NCBI GenBank assembly: GCA_019115995.1
Contig: DXCL01000006.1
Coordinates: 1-33,031 of the forward strand
Origin: Candidatus Borkfalkia avistercoris
GTDB taxonomy: Bacteria; Bacillota; Clostridia; Christensenellales; Borkfalkiaceae
Direction of reading: 5' to 3'
DNA length: 33,031 nt
A program made the translations under genes and the position numbers. Shown piece after piece: positions 22,574 to 30,846 of this stretch. The notes under the pieces were generated by a model, which ran no database searches, was not told the origin of the DNA, and was given only the letters and a program-made list of their open reading frames with translations. Each line of letters opens with the position of its first letter. Within the stretch, counting starts at the first letter, position 1.

Positions 22574-22826
22574 CGGCGTAAAGGAGGCGCTCCGCCGCCG
22601 TGCGCTCGGTTTCGAGGCGGAGGAAGTGGTGGAGGAATACGCCTTTCAGGAAGGGGAAGCGGTACTCCTCAAACGGAAGGTTACCAAAAAGACGGTGCCG
22701 CCGGACGTGGCGGCGGCAAAGCTGCTCTCGGAGGAAGAAAAGCCGCTCGCGGCGCTCACGCCCCGGGAGTTGCAGGAGCAAAAAGCAAGGCTTCTCGCGC
22801 TGTTGCGGGAAGGGGAGGAAAAATGA
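22566..22826 (+). CDS. Small phage protein, possible terminase small-subunit relative
   Basis: This 86-residue charged protein starts at GTG 22566, inside the end of terL, and ends by ATGA overlap with the portal gene. The segment KRKVTKKTVPPDVAAAKLL recalls a P-P-D-x-A block seen in some small packaging proteins of Clostridia prophages, but the usual following W-R-D motif is missing. No domain can be assigned firmly. Coupling on both sides shows that it is a real gene made with the packaging proteins. No other small-terminase candidate is visible. Confidence 0.55.
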   Translation: MNDGVKEALRRRALGFEAEEVVEEYAFQEGEAVLLKRKVTKKTVPPDVAAAKLLSEEEKPLAALTPRELQEQKARLLALLREGEEK

Positions 22827-24718
22827 AGGACAGGCAGGAGGGCGCCCTTTCGGGCGCGCAGAACAGGGCGGCAGAGCGCATCGTGCGCGAGGTGAAGGAA
22901 GACTTTTCGAAAAGGCAGGCGGAACGCAGGCTGATCGAGCGCGGGTGGGAGCTTTCCATGAACTTTCTGGCGGGCAATCAGTATTGCGGCATAAACCCGG
23001 CAGGAGAGCTGGAAGAGGAGGAACCGCGCTACGCGTGGCAGTACAGGAGGGTGTTCAATCACATCGCGCCCGTCGTCGATACGCGCTGCGCAAAGCTCGC
23101 GTCTATGCGGCCCGCGCTCACGGTACGCGCGGCGAGCGATCAGGAAAGCGACCTGCGCACGGCGAAAATTTCGGCAAACGTGCTCAAAGCCGTGTGCGAA
23201 GAAAACGGCTTCGACGGCGTGATAGACAAGGCGACCGTTTGGAGCGAAACGTGCGGCACCGCCTTTTACAAGGTGCTTTGGGACGGCGGCGCGGGCAGAA
23301 AGATCGGCGAACGCGGCGGGGAGAACGTCTACGAGGGCGGCGTGCGCATCGCCGCCGTATCGCCCTTCGAGATCTATCCCGAAAATCTCGGCGCGGAAGG
23401 CATAGAGGAGCAGGAAAGCATCGTGCACGCACGGGCGATGCACGTTTCGGAGATCGAACGGCTTTACGGGGTTCGGCTCGCGGGCAGGGAGATACGCGGC
23501 TCTTCCTTTGCGCCCGTATCCGCTTCCGTCCATTTTGCGGGCGGGGCGGGCATGCGCGCGGAGAACGTGATCAAAGACGCGGAGCTGGTCATAGAGCGCT
23601 ACGAGCGGCCGTCAAAGGGGCTGCCCGAAGGCAGGCTGACGGTCGTGGCGGGAGACGCGCTCGTATACGACGGCCCGCTCCCGTATAAAAACGGGGCGGG
23701 AGGCGCCCGCGCGTTCCCTTTCGTAAAGCAGTGCGCCATCGAGCTTTCGGGCAGCTTTTTCGGCGGGAGCATCGTAGACAGGCTGATCCCCGTGCAGCGG
23801 GCGTACAACGCCGTAAAAAACAGGAAACACGAATTTTTAAATCGGCTCACGATGGGCGTCCTCGCGGTGGAAGACGGCTCCGTAGACACGGAGGAACTCG
23901 TCGAGGAGGGGCTCGCTCCCGGCAAGGTGCTCGTTTACCGCCAGGGTTCCGCGGCTCCGCAGATGCTCGGCGCAGACGCGCTCCCTTCCGACTTTTGCGA
24001 GGAGGAGGAAAAGCTGTTGGACGAGTTCACGTTGGTGAGCGGCGTCAGCGAGATCAGCTCCTCCTCCGCAAACGGAACGCGCATCACGAGCGCGACGGGG
24101 TTGCAGCTGCTCATCGATCTCGACGATACCCGCCTCGCCGTAACGCGCGGCAGCATCGCGCGGGCGGTAAAGGAGGCGGGCAGGCAGGCGCTGCGGCTGA
24201 TGCGGGAATTTGCGGGTGCGGGCAGGCTGATGCGCATGACGGGCGAAGGGGGCAAGGTGGAAATGTTCTACTTTGCGTCCAGCGACATCTCCTCCGACGA
24301 CGTCGTGTTCGAGGCGGAGAGCGCAAATGCGAATACGCCTGCGGAAAACAGGTCTCTCTTGTACGAGATCTACAACATGGGGCTCTTGTCGGGCGAAGAC
24401 GGAAAAGTCAGCTCGGATACGAAAAGGAGAGTTCTGAACGCGCTGGGCTTCGGCGGCTTGCAGAACGCGCGCGGGCTAGAACAGCTGCATTGCGACAAGG
24501 CGGCGGAGGAAAATCTGCGCCTTGCGAAGGAAGACGTTGCCGCCGACGGATACGACGACCACGCCCTGCACATTGCGGAGCATATACGCTATCTTTTGTC
24601 GGGCGAGTTCAAAAAATGCGGCGCCGGCGCCAAAGAGCGCTTTGAAAGGCATATTTCCCTGCACAGGGAGGCGCTCGCCGCGGCGGAAACGGCGGATAAA
24701 AAAGATAAGGAGAATTGA
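22823..24718 (+). CDS. Phage portal protein (P22-like)
   Basis: The portal is the dodecameric ring at one capsid vertex through which DNA enters and leaves. The 631-residue protein begins with a charged helical region, then MNFLAGNQYCG, YAWQYRRVFNHIAPVVDTRCAKLASMRPALTV and VIDKATVWSETCGTAFYKVLWD, which together match P22-type portals. Later YERPSKGLPEGRLTVV, AYNAVKNRKHEFLNRLTMGVLAVEDG and EISSSSANGTRITSATGLQLLIDLDD fit the stem/wing region. Size is within the family range (P22 gp1 has 725). The C-terminal 80 residues are helical and charged. It is coupled to the small protein before it and followed closely by the scaffold gene. Confidence 0.88.
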   Translation: MKDRQEGALSGAQNRAAERIVREVKEDFSKRQAERRLIERGWELSMNFLAGNQYCGINPAGELEEEEPRYAWQYRRVFNHIAPVVDTRCAKLASMRPALTVRAASDQESDLRTAKISANVLKAVCEENGFDGVIDKATVWSETCGTAFYKVLWDGGAGRKIGERGGENVYEGGVRIAAVSPFEIYPENLGAEGIEEQESIVHARAMHVSEIERLYGVRLAGREIRGSSFAPVSASVHFAGGAGMRAENVIKDAELVIERYERPSKGLPEGRLTVVAGDALVYDGPLPYKNGAGGARAFPFVKQCAIELSGSFFGGSIVDRLIPVQRAYNAVKNRKHEFLNRLTMGVLAVEDGSVDTEELVEEGLAPGKVLVYRQGSAAPQMLGADALPSDFCEEEEKLLDEFTLVSGVSEISSSSANGTRITSATGLQLLIDLDDTRLAVTRGSIARAVKEAGRQALRLMREFAGAGRLMRMTGEGGKVEMFYFASSDISSDDVVFEAESANANTPAENRSLLYEIYNMGLLSGEDGKVSSDTKRRVLNALGFGGLQNARGLEQLHCDKAAEENLRLAKEDVAADGYDDHALHIAEHIRYLLSGEFKKCGAGAKERFERHISLHREALAAAETADKKDKEN

Positions 24719-24720
24719 AC

Positions 24721-25194
24721 ATGGAAGAAAGGAAGGATAACATGGACGCTGCGCGCGAAGCGGCGCAGGGGGCGGACGCCCGAAGCGGAGAAGGCGCGGC
24801 GGCTGGCGCGGATCTCGGAAAGTTCAAGAGCGTAGATGCCCTTCTGAACGCGTACAGCTCGCTCGAAGCGGAGTTTACCCGCCGCAGCCAACGCCTCAGA
24901 GAGCTGGAAGCGCGGGTGCGGAACAACGGGAACGCCGCGGCGGACGAAAACGATCGGCCGGCCGCCGCGCGTGAAAGCTCGGCATCCGTCAAAGAGCCCG
25001 AAAGGGCACAGGCGGGGGAGGTGTCCGACGAGGTAAAACATGCCGTCATCGCCGAGTACCTCTCGTCCGTTGCAAACGGCGCGCCCTTCATCATGGCGGG
25101 CGGCGGAACGCATGCTTCCGCGCCCGAGAGAAAGGCGCGCACCATCGAGGAGGCGGGCGCGCTCGCGGCGCACCTTTTCAAGGATAAGCCGTAA
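24721..25194 (+). CDS. Putative capsid scaffolding protein
   Basis: The 157-residue protein is highly charged, with a predicted coiled coil in FKSVDALLNAYSSLEAEFTRRSQRLRELEARVRNN (about 33-67), an Ala/Glu-rich low-complexity middle and a C-terminal VKHAVIAEYLSSVANGAPFIMAGGG segment. This composition and the place between portal and coat are typical of scaffolding proteins. AAGGAG stands seven bases before the ATG at 24721; a TTG at 24715 is less likely. It is short compared with P22 gp8 (303 residues). The assignment rests mainly on position and composition. Confidence 0.72.
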   Translation: MEERKDNMDAAREAAQGADARSGEGAAAGADLGKFKSVDALLNAYSSLEAEFTRRSQRLRELEARVRNNGNAAADENDRPAAARESSASVKEPERAQAGEVSDEVKHAVIAEYLSSVANGAPFIMAGGGTHASAPERKARTIEEAGALAAHLFKDKP

Positions 25195-25242
25195 CGCGGG
25201 CGCTCCCGCAAAAATATTTATCGAAAGGAGCAAAAAAACAGA

Positions 25243-26406
25243 ATGGTAACAATGACCAGCGCGGACAACGCGCTCAAAAGCGTATACCTCGGCGTCGTTT
25301 CCGATCAGCTGAATACGGCGGCAAACCCGCTTCTGGCCGCGATCAGGCAGTCTACGGCGGACGTGTGGGGCAAAGAGGTGAGAAGGCTCGCCCGCTACGG
25401 CGTGAACGGCGGCGTGGGCGCGGGTACGGAGGAGGGGGATCTCCCCGCTTCCGCGGGCAACAATTACGAGCAGTTCGTGACCACCCTCAAAAATCTGTAC
25501 GGCACCATCGAGATCAGCGATAAGGCCGTGCGCGCCTCCGAAAACAACGTCGGCGCGTTCGTCAATCTGCTGAATGCGGAGATGGACGGGCTCGTAAGAT
25601 CTTCTTCCTTCAATTTCGGGCGCATGCTCTTCGGCGACGGGAGCGGCGTGCTCACTACCGTTTCCGCGGTTTCGGGCACGACTGTTACCGCGGCGAGCGT
25701 CAAAAACCTGATCGAGGGAATGGTCGTCGATTTTATCTCGGCCGATACCGCCGTTACGGGCGCTACGGGCAGAAGGATCACTTCGGTGGACAGAGACAAT
25801 AAAACGTTCACCGTTTCGGGGGCCACTTTAACGGGCGTCGCCAAAGACGACAAGGTGTGCGTGCAGGGCTCGTATAATCTGGAACTCACGGGGCTCGGCG
25901 CGATCTTTAAGACGACGGGCACCATTTACGGGCTCGACCGCGCCACGCATAAATGGATGATCCCGTATATCAAAACGAGCGTCGGCGCGATCACCGAAAC
26001 CGCCATACAGACGGCGATCGACCGTTTGGAGGAAACGGCGGGCAGCCGCGTCAACTTTATCGTGTGCAGCTGGGGCGTAAAGCGCGCCCTGCAAAAGCTC
26101 TTCGGGGAGAATAAGCGCAATATCGACGTTACGGAGCTTGCGGGCGGCTACCGCACCATCACGTATAACGGGATCCCCGTCGTCGCGGACAGGTTCTGCC
26201 CGGACGGGACGATGTATCTGCTCAACACGGAAGACTTTTGCCTGCACCAGCTCTGCGACTGGAAGTGGCTGGAAGGCGACGACGGCAGGGTGCTCAAACA
26301 GGTCGCGGGCAAACCCGTCTATACGGCGACGCTCGTCAAATATGCCGATCTCATCTGCACCCGCCCCTGCGGGCAGGCGATGCTCTCCGGCATAACCGAA
26401 GCGTAA
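25243..26406 (+). CDS. Major capsid (coat) protein
   Basis: The 387-residue protein begins with TSADNALKSVYLGVVSDQLNTAANPLLAAI and continues EQFVTTLKNLYGTIEISDKAVRAS, the usual N-arm/E-loop opening of HK97-fold coat proteins in Clostridia phages. Residues about 138-215 (VSAVSGTTVTAASVKNLIEGMVVDF through DDKVCVQGS) form a beta-rich insertion like the I-domain of P22-type coats. SRVNFIVCSWGVKRALQKLF and the late YNGIPVVADRFCPDGTMYLLNTEDF match the conserved P-domain end. AAGGAG precedes the start. A strong terminator follows, so coat mRNA can exceed that of downstream genes. Confidence 0.88.
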   Translation: MVTMTSADNALKSVYLGVVSDQLNTAANPLLAAIRQSTADVWGKEVRRLARYGVNGGVGAGTEEGDLPASAGNNYEQFVTTLKNLYGTIEISDKAVRASENNVGAFVNLLNAEMDGLVRSSSFNFGRMLFGDGSGVLTTVSAVSGTTVTAASVKNLIEGMVVDFISADTAVTGATGRRITSVDRDNKTFTVSGATLTGVAKDDKVCVQGSYNLELTGLGAIFKTTGTIYGLDRATHKWMIPYIKTSVGAITETAIQTAIDRLEETAGSRVNFIVCSWGVKRALQKLFGENKRNIDVTELAGGYRTITYNGIPVVADRFCPDGTMYLLNTEDFCLHQLCDWKWLEGDDGRVLKQVAGKPVYTATLVKYADLICTRPCGQAMLSGITEA

Positions 26407-26418
26407 GAGGAACGCGGG

Positions 26419-26449
26419 AACGCCCCGCCCCGTGCGGCGGGGCGTTTTT
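26419..26449 (+). terminator. Terminator after the coat gene
   Basis: CGCCCCGCC (26421-26429) pairs with GGCGGGGCG (26436-26444) over a 6-base loop, extended by AA/TT and followed by five Ts. Terminators directly after the coat gene are common in phages and set protein ratios by partial read-through. Confidence 0.88.
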
Positions 26450-26482
26450 GCGGCGCGGGCGGTCGCCCGCAAAGGAGGAAGG

Positions 26483-27031
26483 GTGAAGGTTCAAAAGATC
26501 ATGGCGTGCGCCGCGGCGCTCGTCGGCAGGCGGGATCTGTGCGATTATCTGGAAGGAAAGGGCGGCGCCGATTCCGACGGGCTCCGCCGCGACGCGGAGC
26601 AGATGCTGCGGTGCTTCAACCTCGCGGAAAACGAGGTCGCGCTCGATTTTATTCCCCTGAAAAAGGAGCAAAAGGTCAGTTCTGACGGCGTGATCCCGTT
26701 TTCTGCGCTCGCATGGGCGCCCGTCGAGGTGGAGGGGGTGTTTTCTCCCGCGGGCGGGCGGCTGCATTTCAGGGTGACGGAAGAGGGGATAGCCGTGCGG
26801 AGCGGGGAGGCTCTCGTGCGTTACCGCGCCCGTCCCGCCGTAAAGTGCGCGTGCGACGAAGCGGATTTCGAAGGGGGAGAGCGATTTCTCGCGCTCGGAA
26901 CGGCGTGCGAATTCGCGCTGATGGAGGGCATGCTCGACCGTGCCGCCGAGCTGGACGCGCGCTATAAAGACGCGCTCGCCGCCGCTGCCCGCAGCCGCGG
27001 CGGGCGCATGCGGCAAAGGCGGTGGATATGA
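26483..27031 (+). CDS. Phage head-neck connector-type protein
   Basis: The 182-residue protein starts at GTG 26483 with GGAGG four bases upstream. It has helical N-terminal residues (KIMACAAALVGRRDLCDYLEG ... DAEQMLRCFNLAENEVA), a beta-rich middle (SSDGVIPFSALAWAPVEVEGVFSPAGGRLHFRV ... ALVRYRARPA) and a helical end (FLALGTACEFALMEGMLDRAAELDARYKDALAAAARS). This layout recurs in proteins placed after the coat gene in Clostridia prophages. Its position corresponds to P22 gp4, the tail accessory factor (166 residues), although gp4 is helical throughout, so true homology is uncertain. The stop overlaps the next start (ATGA). Confidence 0.6.
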   Translation: MKVQKIMACAAALVGRRDLCDYLEGKGGADSDGLRRDAEQMLRCFNLAENEVALDFIPLKKEQKVSSDGVIPFSALAWAPVEVEGVFSPAGGRLHFRVTEEGIAVRSGEALVRYRARPAVKCACDEADFEGGERFLALGTACEFALMEGMLDRAAELDARYKDALAAAARSRGGRMRQRRWI

Positions 27032-28320
27032 TGCGGGCAGACAAGAGGCGCTTTGAAAAAGCGGGCTCCCTGCACTACGCGGCGTGCGATCTGTCCGCGG
27101 GCGTGCGCGCGGGTTTTACGCTGCAAAACGGGGCGTTGGCGCACGCGGCCGCGGGCGAGTACGTCGGCAGCGGGGGGAGGTTCGCATTGCCTGCCGGCTG
27201 CGTGCCCGAAGCGCTGTATTTTCTCCGTTCGAACGCCTTTTGCGCGGCTGCGTACGCGGCGGGCAAACTGTATTTTTGCGCGGGAGACGGCGGCGCCTTT
27301 GCCGAAGTGCCCGACGTGGCTTTGACGAGGGCGCCCGTCGGCGTACGCGTTTACGACGGCGGCGAGGCGCTCGTGCTTTCCGACGGCGTGAGCGTGTGCG
27401 AGCTTACGGCGGAAGGGGTCGCTGCGTGCGAAGGCGTTGCGCCCTTTGTGTGCGCGGGTTACGCGTACGAACGGCTCTGGATCTGTACGGACGGCTTCCG
27501 CGTACGGTTCTCCGCGCTCAGAGATGTACACGACTTTGAATCGGGCGGATATATCGATTTTCCCGACGGCAAAGGGGAGATCCTCGCGTTTGCCGATCTG
27601 AATAACGCGTTTTACCTGTTCAGGCGCTTCGGTATCCAAAAACTGATCGCCAAGGGCACGGAAGACGAATTCGCCCTCTCCGATGTGCCGTCGCCCGCAG
27701 CCGAAATATACGGCGCCGTCTGTACGGAAAACGGAAAGGCGTATTTTCTCGCCGAAGGGGGCCTGTATTCCTTCGACGGCCGCGCCTCCGCGCCGCTCTG
27801 TCCGGATTTTCGGCCTGCGATCGCCCCGCGTGGAGAGCGCGGCGCGCAGATGGCGGCGTGCCGCGGGCGGATATATCTTTCGGCGCGCTTCGGAAAAGAG
27901 GAGGGCGTCGGCGTGTTTCGCGAAGACGGGTCGGAAGGATACGTGCTCTTGTACGGCGGGGGCGCGCTTGTCGCCGCGGATTTGCCTGCGGGCAGAAGGG
28001 TGCTTTTTTGTAAAGACGGGCAGTTTTTGGAGCTTCGCGGGGAAAAGGGCGCGGCGCCCGCGCTCTGGGAGTCTGTGCCGGCGGCGCCCTTCGGCGGCAG
28101 GGAAGGCGTGCTCGAAGAGGTCGTTTTTTCGGCGGAAGGCTCCTTTTCCGTTTCCGTGAGGAGCGAGTACGGTGAAAGGCGTTTCGAAGTCGTTTCGGAG
28201 GGCGGAACAAAGCGGTTCCGCGCGTCGCTGCGGGGCAGTGAATTTACTTTTACCGTTCTTTCGAAAGGCGATGCGGGGCGCGCGTTTGCATTGGCGGCGG
28301 GGTATTCCCGCCGCGCGTAA
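27028..28320 (+). CDS. Beta-propeller-like virion plug protein (P22 gp10-like position)
   Basis: The 430-residue protein is almost entirely beta strands in repeated units, such as GALAHAAAGEYVGSGGRFALPAGC, GKLYFCAGDGGAFAEVP, EALVLSDGVSVCELT, NAFYLFRRFGIQKLIAKG, GKAYFLAEGGLYSFDGRASAPL and GRIYLSARFGKEEGVGVF. This fits a five- to seven-bladed propeller followed by a beta-sandwich tail (residues about 375-430). P22 gp10, the packaged-DNA stabilising hub, has similar length (472), shape class and gene position. The ATG at 27028 overlaps the previous stop; GTG 27022 and ATG 27031 are alternatives. No enzymatic motif is seen. Confidence 0.65.
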   Translation: MMRADKRRFEKAGSLHYAACDLSAGVRAGFTLQNGALAHAAAGEYVGSGGRFALPAGCVPEALYFLRSNAFCAAAYAAGKLYFCAGDGGAFAEVPDVALTRAPVGVRVYDGGEALVLSDGVSVCELTAEGVAACEGVAPFVCAGYAYERLWICTDGFRVRFSALRDVHDFESGGYIDFPDGKGEILAFADLNNAFYLFRRFGIQKLIAKGTEDEFALSDVPSPAAEIYGAVCTENGKAYFLAEGGLYSFDGRASAPLCPDFRPAIAPRGERGAQMAACRGRIYLSARFGKEEGVGVFREDGSEGYVLLYGGGALVAADLPAGRRVLFCKDGQFLELRGEKGAAPALWESVPAAPFGGREGVLEEVVFSAEGSFSVSVRSEYGERRFEVVSEGGTKRFRASLRGSEFTFTVLSKGDAGRAFALAAGYSRRA

Positions 28321-28329
28321 GGAGGAGGA

Positions 28330-28806
28330 ATGACGCAGGAAGAGATCGAAAGGGCGGCTGAGCGGCTCATCAAAGAAGCAAACCGCAAGAGCACGGTAAA
28401 AAAGCGGCAATACGAGGAGGAGTGTTATGCGGAGGAGTGCAGGGCGGCCGAGCGCAGGGCGGCGCGGTCGAGCATACTGGAAAATATACTCGGCAGGCTG
28501 AAAACGGAGTTTGACGACGCCGTGGCGCTCATTCAGAGCGAGCTCGACGAAAAGTTGGAGGAGCTGTACGAGAAGGGAGACGGCGGCTCGGGCGGGGGGA
28601 GCGATCCCGGCGGAGGCGAAGACGCGCCTTACGAGGTGGATTATTCTCTGCCCATGCGCGAGCGTTACATCACGGTGCGCGATTATTATCTCGCTTATGA
28701 AGATAAGCAACAGGCGCTTGCGGATTTTCGCGAGGACGAGATCGCGCAGGACTATCTCGGTTCCTATTATAACTATGTATTGCAGCTTCTCATGACGATG
28801 GTATAA
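28330..28806 (+). CDS. Coiled-coil phage-type protein (needle-like candidate)
   Basis: The 158-residue protein has a long charged helix, probably a coiled coil, over residues 1-85 (including ARSSILENILGRLKTEFDDAVALIQSELDEKLEELYEKG). A Gly/Ser/Asp linker follows (GDGGSGGGSDPGGGED), then a C-terminal domain rich in Tyr and helical residues (RERYITVRDYYLAYEDKQQALADF ... YYNYVLQLL). TAAGGAGGAGG places its Shine-Dalgarno on the previous stop codon. It is the last gene of the cassette before a terminator. The position and coiled coil recall the P22 gp26 tail needle (233 residues), but there is no sequence motif to confirm this. Confidence 0.6.
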   Translation: MTQEEIERAAERLIKEANRKSTVKKRQYEEECYAEECRAAERRAARSSILENILGRLKTEFDDAVALIQSELDEKLEELYEKGDGGSGGGSDPGGGEDAPYEVDYSLPMRERYITVRDYYLAYEDKQQALADFREDEIAQDYLGSYYNYVLQLLMTMV

Positions 28807-28812
28807 AAAGGG

Positions 28813-28840
28813 AGGCGGGCGCGCGTGCGCCCGCCTTTTT
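28813..28840 (+). terminator. Terminator of the phage-type cassette
   Basis: AGGCGGGCGC (28813-28822) pairs with GCGCCCGCCT (28827-28836) over GCGT, with T-runs after it. It marks the right edge of the cassette. Confidence 0.88.
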
Positions 28841-28916
28841 CGTGTTTTTTTGCGCCTTTCTGCGCGCCGCCGGGCGCATAGAGGGCAAAACTTTGGCATA
28901 AAATTTTAGGAAAGGC

Positions 28917-28945
28917 TTTACATCGCCGCATTTTTATTATATAAT
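28917..28945 (+). promoter_or_regulatory. Promoter of the membrane-protein operon
   Basis: TTTACA (28917-28922), a 17-base spacer and TATAAT (28940-28945). The 60-base leader has a small CGGCC/GGCCG hairpin near 28961-28974. Confidence 0.8.
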
Positions 28946-29015
28946 ATATACGATAATCGGCCGTCGGGCCGCAAACAATAAAAAACGGGCCGCGGCAACG
29001 CGGGCGGGACTGACA

Positions 29016-29834
29016 GTGAGATACATCGGAAGCGCACTCAAATATATGTTCAAAAACTTTATATTTCTCTTTCCGTTTGCGCTGATCCCCTCTTATTTTT
29101 TTGCGCTGGCGCTCGATCTGAACAGCCTTGAAACGATCGTGCGCAAGGTGCTCGCGGTAGACGTGGAAGTTTCCTTCGATACCGTTTTCAACAGTTTTTC
29201 CTTGATCACGGCGGACAGGTGGCTGTTCGGCATAGTGAGCTTTATCTGCATGGCGCTGTTCATGCCCATGCTCCTCGCCTTTATCGAAAAGCATATGCGC
29301 ATCGGGTCGCGCTCATTGAAAGGCATCGCAAAGAGGATCAACTATAATTTTATTTCTACGCTCGTGATCCTGATAATTGCGCTTGCGATCTATGAGCTTT
29401 GGGCGCTGGTCGCGTCCGGGCTCATCTATGCGTCCGTGCTTCTGCTCGACGGCGCGGCACGCCTCGTCGTGGCGATCGTGATCGCTTTGGGCATGTTTCT
29501 TCTGCTCGCCTATATATTTACCCAGATATGGCTCTGGCTGCCCTGCTTGCAGATCACGGGTTACAATTTTATGGACGCGCTCGTCTTTTCCAGCCAGGCG
29601 ATCGGCTCGAATAAAAAGCGGCTGTATCTCGCCGTCATGATACCGTACATCGTATGCATGGCGCTCATTCTCACGGTCGTCGGCATATGCGGCTCTTACG
29701 ACGTGGTCGTTCCCGTCTTCGTGTTTATTGAACTTATTTATATTCTGCTGTTTTTGTACTGCAACGTGCTGATGTACACGGCGTATTTCGACGCCGCAGG
29801 CGAAGACCGCGAGGATCTGAAAAAACGGTTTTGA
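29016..29834 (+). CDS. Polytopic membrane protein of unknown function
   Basis: The 272-residue protein has about six membrane helices (near residues 12-33, 66-90, 110-140, 145-175, 205-228 and 230-255) and a charged C-terminus EDREDLKKRF. It starts at GTG 29016, with CGGGCGGG as a weak ribosome site. No motif identifies a transporter or enzyme. It shares a similar N-terminal pattern (a short helix with FKN followed by aromatic residues) and general plan with the next gene, so the two may be distant paralogues that work together. Its promoter lies just beyond the phage-type terminator, so it is a separate transcription unit. Confidence 0.7.
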   Translation: MRYIGSALKYMFKNFIFLFPFALIPSYFFALALDLNSLETIVRKVLAVDVEVSFDTVFNSFSLITADRWLFGIVSFICMALFMPMLLAFIEKHMRIGSRSLKGIAKRINYNFISTLVILIIALAIYELWALVASGLIYASVLLLDGAARLVVAIVIALGMFLLLAYIFTQIWLWLPCLQITGYNFMDALVFSSQAIGSNKKRLYLAVMIPYIVCMALILTVVGICGSYDVVVPVFVFIELIYILLFLYCNVLMYTAYFDAAGEDREDLKKRF

Positions 29835-29849
29835 TCAGGAGGCCGGAGA

Positions 29850-30821
29850 GTGCTTTTTAAGAATGCGTTTCATCTTCTCGTAGACAATTTTTCTCTCAAC
29901 TATAAATATCTTTTGTATAAGATCATCGTCTGCGTGATCGCCGTCGGTCTTGCCGCTGCGCTCATCGTGCCGAACGTGGCGTTCCTCTTCAACAGTGCGG
30001 AGTTCAAATCGCTGATCGATCTCATCAAAGATTTTCTCCGTGCGCTCGTTTCGGGCGACGTCGAATTTCTGAACGGCTTTCCTTCCGCAATCAAAGAATG
30101 CGTGCAGGCGCTCGGCGATCTGATCGTATCCCGTACGGGCAGGTTCGTTTTTGTGTTCGTCGCCGCGATCGTCGTTATTCTCGTCTATCGCTTTTTGAGC
30201 GGCATGGGAAATTTCGTTTTCGGCGGGCTGATCGACGATAAAATGTCGAGCTACGCAAAGACCTCTTTTTCGTCTTCGTATATCAAAAATCTTGGCAGAG
30301 CAGCACTGTGGCAGATCATTTATGTGCCCGTTACGTTCGTTTACGACGTCGCCGTGCTCGCCATATGCTATGTATTCTTTTTGGTGCTTTTGAACGTCAT
30401 TTCCTTTGCGCTTTTGGCAACGAGCGCGGCGCTCATGCTCTCCATCGCGCTGTTTCTGGCGGCACAGGCAGTCAAACTTACCGTGTTCAACAGCATGGTG
30501 CCCGCCATGGTGAGCGAAAAGCAAAAGGTATCCGCGGCGTTCAGAACGGGCTTTTCTCACTGCAAAAAACATTTCGGCTCCCTGTTTTCCACCTATCTGG
30601 TCACCTCACTCATCATTTTGTGTCTGAGCGTAGGGGGGAGCATTTGCTCGTTCGGCGCGTCGCTCCTTTTAACGATCCCCATGTCTTTTATGATGCTCAT
30701 CTGCATTCAATTCGTGGCGTTTTACACTTTTTCCGGCAAAAAATATTTTCTCGCGGAGGACAAGATCGTTCTTCCAAAAAATAACGAGTCGGAAGACTTT
30801 TACGATAAATTCGATCTGTAA
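29850..30821 (+). CDS. Polytopic membrane protein, possible paralogue of the preceding gene
   Basis: The 323-residue protein has about six membrane segments (near 24-46, 100-120, 150-190, 192-215, 250-275 and 278-300) and a charged tail ending NESEDFYDKFDL. It starts at GTG 29850, with AGGAGG seven bases upstream. The gap to the preceding gene is 15 bases, so they form an operon. The segment MVPAMVSEKQKVSAAFRTGFSHCKKHF between helices resembles the cytoplasmic loop of the glycerophosphodiester-phosphodiesterase-associated/DUF975-like membrane families, but I cannot assign it. Function unknown. Confidence 0.7.
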   Translation: MLFKNAFHLLVDNFSLNYKYLLYKIIVCVIAVGLAAALIVPNVAFLFNSAEFKSLIDLIKDFLRALVSGDVEFLNGFPSAIKECVQALGDLIVSRTGRFVFVFVAAIVVILVYRFLSGMGNFVFGGLIDDKMSSYAKTSFSSSYIKNLGRAALWQIIYVPVTFVYDVAVLAICYVFFLVLLNVISFALLATSAALMLSIALFLAAQAVKLTVFNSMVPAMVSEKQKVSAAFRTGFSHCKKHFGSLFSTYLVTSLIILCLSVGGSICSFGASLLLTIPMSFMMLICIQFVAFYTFSGKKYFLAEDKIVLPKNNESEDFYDKFDL

Positions 30822-30846
30822 CGGGCGCAGGCTTTTGCTCCGTTCA

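Noticed and set aside
19808-28806. Complete inducible prophage
   Set aside because: No integrase, repressor, replication, lysis or tail genes and no attachment repeats were seen, so only a partial or domesticated element can be supported.
26962-28899. 645-codon open frame on the minus strand across three phage-type genes
   Set aside because: The product is Arg/Pro/Ala-rich without domains, and the plus-strand genes beneath it have ribosome sites and coupled starts.
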